Notes: generated from the sequence alone by a model not told the origin. 64,000 nucleotides of DNA from Psychrobacter immobilis (GCF_904846065.1 NZ_CAJGZV010000001.1:1054001-1118000); one strand, 5' to 3'; counted from the stretch's first letter, positions 29,082-39,726 are shown. Program-made: numbers and translations.

Positions 29082-29242
29082 AGGGCGTGTCCTCAATTCA
29101 ATCGATAGTCATCTAAATGGGTTGAAAATGGCTAAATCTTGCCAAACGGCATCAAATATCTGACTAATATCTCGATATTATCGGCGCTATTTTCCTTGTT
29201 TGATTGCAATTTATCTCATTTTTAGAATGAGGACATGCCTTA
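29082..29242. repeat. MITE-like repeat, copy A
   Basis: 161-base element bounded by imperfect terminal inverted repeats: AGGGCGTGTCCTCA on the left and the complement of TGAGGACATGCCTT on the right (12 of 14 match). The first ~50 bases (CCTCAATTCAATCGAT onward) and the right end (CGCTATTTTC to GAGGA) recur in copy B at 53721. No coding capacity and no clear target duplication. Confidence 0.65.
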
Positions 29243-29266
29243 ATATTGATGATGAATGATATTAAT

Positions 29267-29431
29267 CTATTTGGTCAGGATTAAGCGATTATTACGTGTC
29301 AAACGTAGTCGATACTCTTCACCCTCATGCTCAATACGCACTTCTTTAGTGAGTGCAAATAAGTGTTGTGATTGCAAAGTTGGTAAACGGTTTTCACGGC
29401 AATTCAAGTAACGAGAGATAACCATGCTCAT
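29267..29431 (-). CDS. hemP: Hemin uptake protein HemP
   Basis: 54 residues with the HemP core: SQHLFALTKEVRIEHEGEE followed by YRLRLTRNNRLILTK. AAGGA lies 8 bases before the ATG. HemP proteins are small iron-regulated factors needed for hemin use in several proteobacteria and usually precede a TonB-dependent hemin receptor; none is adjacent here. A promoter overlapped by a Fur-like box lies upstream (29494-29529), so iron repression is likely. Confidence 0.88.
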   Translation of the reverse strand: MSMVISRYLNCRENRLPTLQSQHLFALTKEVRIEHEGEEYRLRLTRNNRLILTK

Positions 29432-29493
29432 AGTAAATTCCTTTTGATAAAAAATGGCTGAATAGTAATGGCGATACAGTAACTATCTTTAAC

Positions 29494-29529
29494 GATAATA
29501 ATTATCATTTACATTGGAAGATTTTGCAA
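29494..29529 (-). promoter_or_regulatory. hemP promoter overlapped by a Fur-like box
   Basis: On the minus strand TTGCAA (29524-29529), 17-base spacer, GATAAT (29501-29506). The 19 bases at 29494-29512, read on plus as GATAATAATTATCATTTAC, closely resemble the Fur consensus and cover the -10. Confidence 0.75.
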
Positions 29530-29721
29530 GGTAATTGATAAAATAAAATGCAGTCATTGTGTAAACTTATCTAAAACAATTTCCGAAAATGAGATTTAAA
29601 TAAATAAAAATTAGCTAATTATTGTTATAAATCAATAGGTTGGTTTTAGATCGACTTGGTTTTTTGAAGGTATAAACTAATCAAATAGCACTTTAAAAAA
29701 ACAGTAATAAAGGAGACGCCG

Positions 29722-30825
29722 ATGCCAAATGAAGCAGACAACCACGTTGATAGCTCATTTAACAGCGAAAAAGTACTTATCGTAAACGTGGCAGTTGCGG
29801 TCATTCATCATAAAGCCCAATATTTACTTGGATTTAGAAACGCCGCCCAGCATCAAGGCAATCGCTATGAATTTGTAGGTGGCAAAATAGAAGCCAATGA
29901 AAACGCCGAGCAGGCGTTAATTCGGGAAGTTGCTGAAGAGACAGGCATTGAAATTTGTGACAATACGATGGTCAAGCTTGGACGTCTGCATCATGATTAT
30001 GGTGATAAACAGATCAGTTTACAGATTTATAAGGTTGAGCTGACTGCGCAGCAGTATGAGCAGCATAAGCATCGCCAATATGGGCTAGAAGGTCAGGCGC
30101 TAACGTGGGTAAATAAGGCAGATTTATTAGCAGGAAAGTATCATTTACCGGCTGCTAACCAGACGATCCTCGAATGGCTCAGTGTGCCAACAACGATAGC
30201 AATTACCTATCCATTGACGCATTTTGATGCCTCACCTGATCCAATGGCCGCATGGCTGACTTTTCATCAAAACAAGCTAACAGCCAATGCTTGGGTATAT
30301 ATTCGAATAAAGGCAGCTGGCTCAGAAAGTATAGCAGCGCAGTTGATGCATATGCGTCCAGATATTAAGGCGATTGTCCCTTGTGATGTCAATGGGCAGA
30401 CCCTAACCACTGAAGCGCTGCTAGCAATGAAAGATACAACCACTGCCAATTCAATCGTTGCCAATCAGCTGTCTCATACCGCATTGTTGCAATGGTCGGA
30501 GGATACACAAGATAGAGTGCTGTCTAAAAATTATCCGTTAATAGTCAGTTGTCATGATGCTGCCAGTATTGATGCTGCTAATAAACTGGCTCATGCTCGG
30601 TTACAGCAGCAATTACCGCCCGTCATTGGCGCCTTTTTGTCTCCTGTACTAGTCACCCATACACATCCTGACACTGTGCCACTTGGTTGGGAATCATGGT
30701 CAGCATTGGCACAATTGGCTGATATGCCGATTATCGGTTTGGGTGGTTTATCACCTGTGATAATACATCAAGTATCAGAGCATGGTGGTATCAGTGTTGC
30801 TGGTATTCGACAGTTCTTTGAATAG
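29722..30825 (+). CDS. Nudix hydrolase fused to a ThiE-like domain (MutT/ThiE type)
   Basis: 367 residues. The N-terminal Nudix domain (about 18-150) carries a perfect G-x5-E-x7-REUxEExGU box from G54 to I76 (REVAEETGI). MutT-type enzymes hydrolyse oxidised purine nucleotides such as 8-oxo-dGTP. The C-terminal part (about 175-367) resembles a thiamine-phosphate-synthase TIM barrel (GAFLSPVLVTHTHPDTVPLG, then IIGLGGLSP). It lacks the usual ThiE diphosphate motif as far as I can see, so it may not make thiamine phosphate. This fusion is known in pseudomonads and relatives. AAAGGAG lies before the ATG with normal spacing. Confidence 0.88.
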   Translation: MPNEADNHVDSSFNSEKVLIVNVAVAVIHHKAQYLLGFRNAAQHQGNRYEFVGGKIEANENAEQALIREVAEETGIEICDNTMVKLGRLHHDYGDKQISLQIYKVELTAQQYEQHKHRQYGLEGQALTWVNKADLLAGKYHLPAANQTILEWLSVPTTIAITYPLTHFDASPDPMAAWLTFHQNKLTANAWVYIRIKAAGSESIAAQLMHMRPDIKAIVPCDVNGQTLTTEALLAMKDTTTANSIVANQLSHTALLQWSEDTQDRVLSKNYPLIVSCHDAASIDAANKLAHARLQQQLPPVIGAFLSPVLVTHTHPDTVPLGWESWSALAQLADMPIIGLGGLSPVIIHQVSEHGGISVAGIRQFFE

Positions 30826-31263
30826 TAAAAAACTAATAGAGGGAGTGTTGGCACCAATGCTGATCAGTTCTGAACCAGAATTGCCATTAATTGGCATCTA
30901 TCAGTGCAAATAATTGATTTTTAATATATTTATCCAATCAGTAACTATGTGTTTACTCGGTATTTATTCTGCTGCATAAACGCATAGTTACTTACAAACC
31001 GTTGCTTTTTCCTACATTGCGACACTGTTTTAATAGCTGAGCTGCCATTAATATATATCACCTAAACAAAGAGTACTTACTCTATATTCTTATAAGCGAA
31101 TTGCTTATCAACATATCTCTTAACTGCTCTCATAATATTTAGTTCTTGCAGCGCCAGCTTTTACATTCTATATTTTTAAAAGTTGAAGACGCACAGAAGA
31201 TGAGAGTACATATAGGGCATATAAGAAGAATAGTTAACAGTCACTATCAATAATGGTACCTCT
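30826..31263. other. Intergenic region before the lipocalin gene
   Basis: 438 bases, AT-rich. Short hairpins cluster just after the Nudix gene: TTCTG-AAC-CAGAA (30868-30880) and TGCCA-TTAAT-TGGCA (about 30882-30896), without a T-run. A 14-base inverted repeat AGAGTACTTACTCT (31070-31083) could be an operator. No convincing promoter was recognised. Confidence 0.35.
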
Positions 31264-32508
31264 ATGAAAACCAATAAGTTACCTCAATCAGCATGGTCTG
31301 ATACAAAGGAAGCTGGTTCTCAATCTAAGCAGACTACCCAGTCGCGCCACTATCATCTGAATGAGGATAGTACACGGCAGACAGGTCACGCCAGCAACGA
31401 TGCTAGCTACAACCATGATAATCTAAATGACCGATATTCTACCCATTTGGCAAAAAAAACGTCTTCGAAAGATCACTATTTTGGATATAAAAGCGCTGAT
31501 AAGAGCCCACTACGGGCAAAAGAGTCTACTATGACTAACAGCAATAATAACAAAGACGGCGATTCAAAATATAGCGAAAGCAGTAATTTCGTTAGTGATT
31601 ACTGTACCAAGGATAGTGGTCACTGCACTAACGATTATAAATGGTCACAAGAGTTGAGCGAAAAAGAACCGTTAATATCAGATTTTTTAGGGGATAAGAT
31701 AAATGGTTCAATAAATTCTCCTGTGCAAAAAGAATCTGGACAGAACCGCCATTCAACGCAAAATACTGATTCATCATCAACCTCTACTTACTCATCATAC
31801 AAAGAAATACCGGAGCGTATATTTATGAATGGACTTATCAAGCATACGGGTATAGCCCTAGCTATTATCATACCATTAGCCGCATTTTCAGCGTATGCGG
31901 CGACGCCACCGGTCAATGCTACAGCTGATATAACTGCTAACGCCACTACGGATAGAACCACCACAGAGACGTTGTCAATTAAGCCAAGCGCCATCATTCA
32001 TAAGTCTGCAAGTACACCGACCACAGTGGATAGCGTTGATCTAAAAAAGTATACAGGAACATGGTATGAGATAGGTCGTTTGCCCATGTATTTTCAGCGC
32101 AATTGTGCCAGTGATGTCACCGCCAATTATACGGAAAAAACCGATGGTTCAGGTATCATAGTCACTAATAAATGCGTACAGAAAGACGGTTCTGGCATTA
32201 CTTCTGAGGGTATCGCTAAGCCTGTTGATGAGTCAGGCAGTAAGTTAAAGGTCACCTTTTTGCCATCGTGGATTCGTTGGTTGCCAGTTGGTCGTGCCGA
32301 CTATTGGGTACTAGCACGTGATGCTGATTACAAGACTGCCTTAGTAGGAACGCCTGATAAAAAATATTTATGGTTATTGGCGCGTTCGCCAAACGTCACT
32401 CAAGAAACCTATGCCAAATATCGTCAAATCGCTCAACAGCAAGGCTATGACTTAAAAGAATTTAAGTTAACCTCGCAGACCAATCAAACGGTTAGCCTCG
32501 TTCCATAA
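31264..32508 (+). CDS. Lipocalin (Blc family) with a long hydrophilic N-terminal extension
   Basis: The C-terminal ~170 residues are a bacterial lipocalin that would bind a lipid or other hydrophobic ligand: YTGTWYEIGRLPMYFQRNC carries the G-x-W motif, followed by TNKCVQKDG, ADYWVLARDADY and YLWLLARSPNV. A Sec signal peptide without a lipobox begins at an internal ATG (31825, MNGLIKHTG to AYAATPP) that has GGAG 8 bases upstream, so a 227-residue secreted protein from 31825 is quite possible. The preceding 187 codons are nonetheless open and encode a Ser/Asn/Asp/Lys-rich hydrophilic stretch, too long to be chance. I give the full frame and treat the true start as unresolved. Confidence 0.75.
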   Translation: MKTNKLPQSAWSDTKEAGSQSKQTTQSRHYHLNEDSTRQTGHASNDASYNHDNLNDRYSTHLAKKTSSKDHYFGYKSADKSPLRAKESTMTNSNNNKDGDSKYSESSNFVSDYCTKDSGHCTNDYKWSQELSEKEPLISDFLGDKINGSINSPVQKESGQNRHSTQNTDSSSTSTYSSYKEIPERIFMNGLIKHTGIALAIIIPLAAFSAYAATPPVNATADITANATTDRTTTETLSIKPSAIIHKSASTPTTVDSVDLKKYTGTWYEIGRLPMYFQRNCASDVTANYTEKTDGSGIIVTNKCVQKDGSGITSEGIAKPVDESGSKLKVTFLPSWIRWLPVGRADYWVLARDADYKTALVGTPDKKYLWLLARSPNVTQETYAKYRQIAQQQGYDLKEFKLTSQTNQTVSLVP

Positions 32509-32856
32509 CAAGCATCACTTACTAGATACTGGGTTAAATGGTAGTGGTACTTTATCATCCACTATTCGATATTGGCAATAATGAACAATAAGGCAGCATA
32601 ATTGGCTGCCTTTATTTTCATAATAACCTGCATAACTCAATAAAATGCTTTATAAGCGCTAGCAGATCGGTTATCACTGGCAAAATAGGCCGTTTTAGGC
32701 TAAAATCTAGGCGATCTCAATACTCTATATCAATAACTGACACCGATATCGTGCGGTTGCCATACTAGAGTGATTGCGTAGACCACACATAATCTATCTA
32801 ATCTGTATTCTCTATCATTTACTGATCACACATTACTGACCATAAGGATGTTTCTC
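32509..32856. other. Intergenic region between lipocalin and gap
   Basis: About 350 bases. It holds the terminator at 32590-32617, then sequence upstream of gap in which no strong promoter was recognised. Confidence 0.4.
32590..32617 (+). terminator. Terminator downstream of the lipocalin gene
   Basis: AAGGCAGC (32590-32597) pairs with GCTGCCTT (32605-32612), a 7-base loop, then TATTTT. Confidence 0.85.
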
Positions 32857-34293
32857 GTGAGCAACGCTGATACCTTACGCCAATTACATCAAGACCACTT
32901 AAGCAACTACAACAATCAAGAGCAACAAGCGATTGAGCTGATGGGGCTATTGAATAAGCTCTATAATGAGCAAGACGTACAAGTAACCTTGTTCGGTGAC
33001 ACGTTAAATACGACGTCAGTTGGTCAAATATTGGCATTGCATCAAAAAGTAGCCTTGCGTAACCAAGAGGCTAAATCTATTGATATCGCTGACACTTTAG
33101 CCATGGTTAAAGCGCTAGCGGCTAATGATAAGCTTCAGTCTGCACAGGTTGATGTTGGTCAATTAATCGCTAATGACAGTGATTTGCAAGCAGCACTTCA
33201 AGCCGTTAATAGTGATGACACTACTGTTAATCCGGCGACTGATGTCGTGCTATACGGTTTTGGTCGTATCGGTCGTATCTTAACTCGCCTGCTATTATCA
33301 CAAGCGTCAAGCGCTAAAGGTATGCAGTTAAAAGCCATCGTCGTCCGTCCTGCGGCAGCGGGCGATTTGGCCAAGCGCGCATCATTGCTAGAGCGTGATT
33401 CGATTCATGGTAGCTTTGCTGGTGGCGTGGTGGTTGATGATGAAAACAATGGCTTGATTATCAATGGTCGCTTTGTTCAGGTCATCTACGCTAAAGATCC
33501 AAGCGAGATTGATTATACGACTTACGGTATTAATGATGCGTTAGTGATTGACAATACGGGCATTTGGAAAGATGAAGCGGGTCTTGGTAAGCATTTGCAA
33601 TCGACTGGTGTGAAAAAAGTCCTATTAACAGCCCCAGCTGGCGGTGAGATTAAAAACGTTGTTTATGGTGTAAATAACGATACAGTCGGTGAAGATACCA
33701 TCGTCAGTGCGGCGAGCTGTACCACCAACGCAATCACCCCAACGTTAAAAGTATTGAACGATGAATACGGTATCGAAAACGGTCACGTTGAAACGATTCA
33801 CTCATTCACTAACGATCAAAACTTGATTGATAATTATCATAAAGCGGATCGCCGTGGTCGTAGTGCTGTATTAAATATGGTTATTACCAGTACGGGTGCT
33901 GCTAAAGCGGTTGGTAAAGCACTGCCAGAGCTTAGTGGTAAACTAACGGGTAATGCCATCCGTGTACCAACGCCAAACGTCAGCTTAGCGATTTTAAACT
34001 TGAATCTTAAAACAGCACCAGAAAATGCTGATGCATTAAACGAGTTTATGCGTAAAGTATCTAATAGCAGTCAGTGGCAAACACAGATTGCTTATACAGA
34101 TTCTACCGAAGCGGTATCGACGGATTTTGTTGGTGATACCCATGTAGGTATCGTTGATGCCCAAGCGACTATTTTGACCGACAATCATGCCATTGTTTAT
34201 ATCTGGTATGACAATGAAGTTGGCTATAGTACGCAAGTATTACGTTTAGCCACACAAATGGCAGGCATCAGTTATACACAGATTCCAGCTTAA
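32857..34293 (+). CDS. gap: Glyceraldehyde-3-phosphate dehydrogenase with N-terminal extension
   Basis: Oxidises glyceraldehyde 3-phosphate to 1,3-bisphosphoglycerate (or the reverse). From a GTG start the protein is 478 residues. AAGGA lies 8 bases before this GTG, whereas an ATG at 32848 sits directly on the AAGGA and cannot use it. The first ~130 residues are helical and outside the standard enzyme. The Rossmann fold then starts at VVLYGFGRIGRILTRLLL, and the catalytic C288 is in SAASCTTNAITP. This ~480-residue form occurs in Pseudomonas and Acinetobacter alongside the usual ~335-residue GapA. Cofactor preference and direction cannot be told here. Confidence 0.9.
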   Translation: MSNADTLRQLHQDHLSNYNNQEQQAIELMGLLNKLYNEQDVQVTLFGDTLNTTSVGQILALHQKVALRNQEAKSIDIADTLAMVKALAANDKLQSAQVDVGQLIANDSDLQAALQAVNSDDTTVNPATDVVLYGFGRIGRILTRLLLSQASSAKGMQLKAIVVRPAAAGDLAKRASLLERDSIHGSFAGGVVVDDENNGLIINGRFVQVIYAKDPSEIDYTTYGINDALVIDNTGIWKDEAGLGKHLQSTGVKKVLLTAPAGGEIKNVVYGVNNDTVGEDTIVSAASCTTNAITPTLKVLNDEYGIENGHVETIHSFTNDQNLIDNYHKADRRGRSAVLNMVITSTGAAKAVGKALPELSGKLTGNAIRVPTPNVSLAILNLNLKTAPENADALNEFMRKVSNSSQWQTQIAYTDSTEAVSTDFVGDTHVGIVDAQATILTDNHAIVYIWYDNEVGYSTQVLRLATQMAGISYTQIPA

Positions 34294-34410
34294 TACATTT
34301 GTACAGCAGTAGTGAGTTTTTAATATTGAGGTACTCTTTATAAGAAAGTATTTCAATAGTCACTTTTAGCATGGACAAATAGATGTGATTTTTTAAGTTA
34401 ATATATACCG

Positions 34411-34445
34411 CACCCGATAGTCCAATTGGTTATCGGGTGTTATTG
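34411..34445 (+). terminator. Probable terminator downstream of gap
   Basis: 9-bp stem CACCCGATA (34411-34419) with TATCGGGTG (34431-34439), an 11-base loop and only a weak T tract (TTATTGT). Confidence 0.6.
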
Positions 34446-34563
34446 TCATAAATAAAGCAATGATATATAGCAACATAGACGTAAGTCTCCTATTTTTTAA
34501 AAGATACCTATAGGCAAAAGAAGCAGTATATGACTGCTATTGAGTCTATAAACTAGAGTGTAA

Positions 34564-35796
<1,233 letters not shown>

Positions 35797-35875
35797 GCTA
35801 ACAGGCTTGAGCTGATATACTTGAATTTTTTAGATCAATCCCCGTAATCAATTCACATGAGAGACAGGAGTTTAT

Positions 35876-37048
35876 ATGGCAGGTGACATAGAAAACACGA
35901 CCGAAGAAGCAAGGTTTATTAAACAAACTCGCAACTTTGATATTCAGCGCGTTATTGTCAAGATTGGCTCATCGTTGTTAACCAATAACGGTCGAGGGCT
36001 GGATCGAACTGCCATATACGAGTGGGCCAAACAGATTGCCAAGCTGCATAAGCAGGGCGTCGAAGTGCTATTGGTATCGTCAGGTGCTGTTGCTGAAGGT
36101 GTGGTACGAATGAACCTTGAGGAGCGACCGAAGAAATTAGCAGCACTACAGGCCTGTGCTTCTATTGGTCAAATGGGTTTGATTGAAACGTGGTGGTCAG
36201 CATTAATCCAACATGGTATTCAAAGCTCGCAGCTGCTACTGACGCATGATGATTTGTCTAATCGTAGCCGTTATCTCAATACGACGGGCGCGTTGACACA
36301 ATTACTAGAGTGGCGCGTGCTACCAGTCATCAATGAAAACGACACTATTACCATTGATGAAATTAAATTTGGTGATAATGATACTTTGGGCGCGATGGCG
36401 GCGGCGATGGTCAATGCCGATTTATATATCATTTTAACTGATCAAGATGGGGTGTTTACGGACAACCCACGTGACAATCCTAATGCAAAAATGATTCGCC
36501 AAGAGCGTGCGATGGCGGATTACTTATTTGATATTGCAGGAGATGGTGGCAAGCTTGGTCGCGGCGGTATGCTGACCAAAATTCGTGCTGGTCGTCTCGC
36601 TGCAATGGGTGGCTGTCCAACCGTTATCGTGAGCGGTGCTATCGATGATGTTATCACTCGTGTGGTGTCAGGCGAAGCGGTCGGTACTTTGTTGACCACC
36701 AATGATCAAGACAAAATCATTGCACGTAAACAATGGCTTGCCGCACATTTGCGTATGTCAGGCACTCTAATAGTCGATGCAGGCGCAGCAAAAGCTGTAG
36801 TTGAGCATCACAAGAGCTTGCTACCGGTCGGCGTTGTGGAAGTACGCGGTGATTTCGATGAAGGTGACGTGGTTGAGGTGGTGCATCAAGATACGGGCGA
36901 GCGTTTAGCGGTTGGACAAGTGAACTTCTCATCTCGGGATGCTTGCCGAGTGGCTCGTGAGCGTACTGAGCAGTTTGATAGGATTCTTGGTAATAATGAA
37001 GAGCGTGTGGTCATGGTACACCGTGATAATTTAGCGCTGACCATGTAG
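35876..37048 (+). CDS. proB: Glutamate 5-kinase
   Basis: First step of proline synthesis: ATP-dependent phosphorylation of glutamate. 390 residues: the amino-acid-kinase domain (VIVKIGSSLLTN near residue 25, LLVSSGAVAEG, INENDTITIDEIKFGDND, LTDQDGVFTDNPR, GTGGM-like GRGGMLTKI) and a C-terminal PUA domain (about 295-385). AGGAG lies 5 bases before the ATG. The residues ahead of the kinase core (about 20) are slightly longer than in E. coli. It is probably co-transcribed with obgE. Confidence 0.96.
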   Translation: MAGDIENTTEEARFIKQTRNFDIQRVIVKIGSSLLTNNGRGLDRTAIYEWAKQIAKLHKQGVEVLLVSSGAVAEGVVRMNLEERPKKLAALQACASIGQMGLIETWWSALIQHGIQSSQLLLTHDDLSNRSRYLNTTGALTQLLEWRVLPVINENDTITIDEIKFGDNDTLGAMAAAMVNADLYIILTDQDGVFTDNPRDNPNAKMIRQERAMADYLFDIAGDGGKLGRGGMLTKIRAGRLAAMGGCPTVIVSGAIDDVITRVVSGEAVGTLLTTNDQDKIIARKQWLAAHLRMSGTLIVDAGAAKAVVEHHKSLLPVGVVEVRGDFDEGDVVEVVHQDTGERLAVGQVNFSSRDACRVARERTEQFDRILGNNEERVVMVHRDNLALTM

Positions 37049-37287
37049 ACCATTTATGGTATTCATCCAATTTCAAATATGAGCACGATATTATTGATTA
37101 AAAATTAACGGCAAATGACGCTCTAAAAAACACAAATACTTTTAATGATTATTGTTTTTATGATTGTTAACACGAGAGATATTAACCAATAAATTGTTAT
37201 TAGCGAATATCTCATTATTTGTGGTTTTTTAGAATAGATTGTCGCTATCTAAACGTTTTAATATTCTTTTATTCAACTTATTTTATC

Positions 37288-37330
37288 CAGCACCGTATTC
37301 ATTGATGATCATGAATGCGGTGTTGTTTTG
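37288..37330 (+). promoter_or_regulatory. Long hairpin in the hemE leader
   Basis: CAGCACCGTATTCAT (37288-37302) pairs along all 15 positions with ATGAATGCGGTGTTG (37311-37325), two of them wobble pairs, around an 8-base loop. It is followed by TTTTGGAG, so its 3' side abuts the hemE ribosome site. It could be the proB terminator or a regulator of hemE translation. Confidence 0.6.
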
Positions 37331-37341
37331 GAGATTTGTAC

Positions 37342-38478
37342 ATGAGTGCTTCAGACAATAGTAACTCGATTCAGCAAGAATTTGCGCCTTTAAAGAACGA
37401 CAGATTGTTACGGGCATTACGCTTTGAATCAATAGACACCACGCCAGTCTGGATGATGCGTCAAGCTGGTCGTTATTTACCAGAATATAAGGCCACTCGT
37501 GCAGAGGCGGGCGACTTTATGAGTCTGTGCAAAGATACGGACCGTGCCACTGAAGTCACTTTACAGCCACTACGCCGCTATGATTTAGATGCTGCTATCT
37601 TATTTAGTGATATTTTGACCATACCTGACGCTATGGGTCTAGGCTTATACTTTGAGGCGGGCGAAGGTCCTAAGTTTAAATATCCTATTCGTACGCAAGC
37701 AGACTTAGATAGATTGCCAGTACTTGAACCCAATGATTCTCTTGATTATGTCATGCGTGCGGTGACGAGCATCCGCAAAGCATTAAATGGTCAAGTGCCG
37801 TTATTTGGTTTCTCTGGTAGTCCATGGACATTGGCCACCTACATGATTGAAGGCGGCAGCTCAAAAGACTATCGTTATACTAAAGGCTTTTTGTATAGCA
37901 ACCCTGATTTTTTGCATCAATTATTAGATAAATTAGCCACTTCTGTCATTGATTATCTAGATGCACAGGTGGTCGCTGGCGCTCAAATCCTACAGATTTT
38001 TGATAGTTGGGGCGGGGCGCTTGGCCATCGTCAGTTTATCGATTTTTCTCATGCTTATAATAAGCGTATTGTTGCTGAATTAAAAGTACGCCATCCGCAG
38101 ATACCAGTGGTATTATTTACCAAAGGCGGTGGGTTATGGTTGGATGTGCAAGCAGATAGTCAAGCTGATGTTTTAGGGTTAGATTGGACGATGCCCATTG
38201 ATCGTGCACGCCAAGTATTGGCTGAAAGTCAGCGTCAATTGACCAAACAGCATAAAAAACTACAGAGTAGTAAAGCCATTCAAGGCAACTTGGATCCAGC
38301 AACATTGTATGGTTCACCTGCGACGATTCGTGCTGAAGTAAATGCAATGCTTGATAGTGCTTATGCAAGCGGCGAAAAAACGGGTTATATAGCAAACTTA
38401 GGTCATGGTATTACGCAGTGGGTCAATCCTGACAATGCCAAAGTATTTATCGATGCGGTGCACGATTATAAAATCTAA
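37342..38478 (+). CDS. hemE: Uroporphyrinogen decarboxylase
   Basis: Converts uroporphyrinogen III to coproporphyrinogen III in heme synthesis, in the cytoplasm. 378 residues with the family signature [19 protein letters not shown] near the N-terminus, [33 protein letters not shown], the aspartate-bearing [11 protein letters not shown] and [12 protein letters not shown]. The frame opens at 37315, but the ATG at 37342 has GGAG 8 bases upstream and begins MSASDNSN, so it is the better start. A 15-bp hairpin just ahead may affect expression. Confidence 0.96.
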   Translation: MSASDNSNSIQQEFAPLKNDRLLRALRFESIDTTPVWMMRQAGRYLPEYKATRAEAGDFMSLCKDTDRATEVTLQPLRRYDLDAAILFSDILTIPDAMGLGLYFEAGEGPKFKYPIRTQADLDRLPVLEPNDSLDYVMRAVTSIRKALNGQVPLFGFSGSPWTLATYMIEGGSSKDYRYTKGFLYSNPDFLHQLLDKLATSVIDYLDAQVVAGAQILQIFDSWGGALGHRQFIDFSHAYNKRIVAELKVRHPQIPVVLFTKGGGLWLDVQADSQADVLGLDWTMPIDRARQVLAESQRQLTKQHKKLQSSKAIQGNLDPATLYGSPATIRAEVNAMLDSAYASGEKTGYIANLGHGITQWVNPDNAKVFIDAVHDYKI

Positions 38479-38588
38479 AGCTGCTAGAATCTAAAAATGA
38501 CAAAGTTCAGGTATATAAGCGAGCTTTCTATCTAAGATTTGTTTAACAAACACTGATATTTACCAAGTAAAATAAAAAGGAATATCTT

Positions 38589-39656
38589 ATGATTTCAGCA
38601 GCGATTGTTGGTGGTACAGGTTATACGGGTATTGAGCTGATTCGCTTGTTATCTGCGCATCCTGAAGTATCTATTGATTTACTAACCTCGCGTAGCGAAG
38701 CTGGTACACGAGCTGATGAGATATTTCCAAGCTTACGCGGTATATCAGATATTGTTTTTAGTGACTTGGGCGATGAAACGCTTGCAACGCTGCAAAAGTG
38801 TGATGTGGTCTTTTTTGCTACCCCACATGGCGTAGCGATGAAGCAAGCAGAGGCGCTAACGCAAGCTGGTGTGAAAGTCATTGATTTGGCTGCTGATTTT
38901 CGTTTGCAGTCGCTGTCCGATTTTGAGCACTGGTATCAACAGTCGCATGCTTGTCCTGAGCTGCTAAAGACAGCTGTTTATGGTTTACCTGAAGTGAATC
39001 GCGATAAACTTGCCACTGCTTTAGTCGTCGGTAATCCGGGTTGTTATCCGACCACTGCTATTTTGGGTTTGAAACCAATAATTGATATGCAAAATAAGCA
39101 AGCAGAAAGACTGGTGGAATCACGCATCGTTATCGATGCAAAGTCTGGTGTTTCTGGTGCTGGCCGCCAAGCTTCACTTGCGCTTAATTATGCTGAAACT
39201 ACTGATAACTTTAAAGCTTATAGCGTTGAAGGACATCGTCACCTGCCCGAGATTGAGCAAGGCGTGGCGCAGTTATTAGACAGCCAGTTCACCCATCGCA
39301 TTCGTTTTTTACCGCATCTTGTGCCGATGATACGTGGCATGCTGAGCTCTATTCATCTTGAGCTGACGGATGCGGGTGCTGCTATTGATTGGCAGCAGAT
39401 ATTTGAAACATGCTATGAATCAGAAGCGTTTATTGATGTCATGCCAAAAGGTATTTATCCAGATACCCGTAGTGTCCGCGCCAGCAACCGTTTACGCATT
39501 GCTGTGCATCAAGACAATGAACGGGCTGAATTAACAGTGATTGTCGTACAAGACAATTTGGTAAAAGGCGCTGCAGGACAAGCGATACAAAACATGAATG
39601 TCATGTTCGGATTCGATGAAACAATGGGTCTAAACTTTGCACCTATTGTTCCGTAG
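38589..39656 (+). CDS. argC: N-acetyl-gamma-glutamyl-phosphate reductase
   Basis: Third step of arginine synthesis, NADPH-dependent. 355 residues: the dinucleotide motif IVGGTGYTGIELIRLL at the start, LAADFRL, catalytic C152 in GNPGCYPT, and VEGHRHLPEIEQG with the active-site histidine. AAGGA lies about 8 bases before the ATG. It stands apart from other arg genes. Length and motifs are those of the standard type-1 enzyme. Confidence 0.96.
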   Translation: MISAAIVGGTGYTGIELIRLLSAHPEVSIDLLTSRSEAGTRADEIFPSLRGISDIVFSDLGDETLATLQKCDVVFFATPHGVAMKQAEALTQAGVKVIDLAADFRLQSLSDFEHWYQQSHACPELLKTAVYGLPEVNRDKLATALVVGNPGCYPTTAILGLKPIIDMQNKQAERLVESRIVIDAKSGVSGAGRQASLALNYAETTDNFKAYSVEGHRHLPEIEQGVAQLLDSQFTHRIRFLPHLVPMIRGMLSSIHLELTDAGAAIDWQQIFETCYESEAFIDVMPKGIYPDTRSVRASNRLRIAVHQDNERAELTVIVVQDNLVKGAAGQAIQNMNVMFGFDETMGLNFAPIVP

Positions 39657-39720
39657 CAGATGTTTAGCTGTGGTCAAATCATTCACATTTATGGTGCTAG
39701 GTATTGATTATAAATTCCGC

Positions 39721-39726
39721 TATAAT
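39721..39726 (+). promoter_or_regulatory. Candidate -10 element for the DUF6776-like gene
   Basis: TATAAT 31 bases before the ATG. The best -35 (TAGGTA, 17 bases upstream) is weak. Confidence 0.35.
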
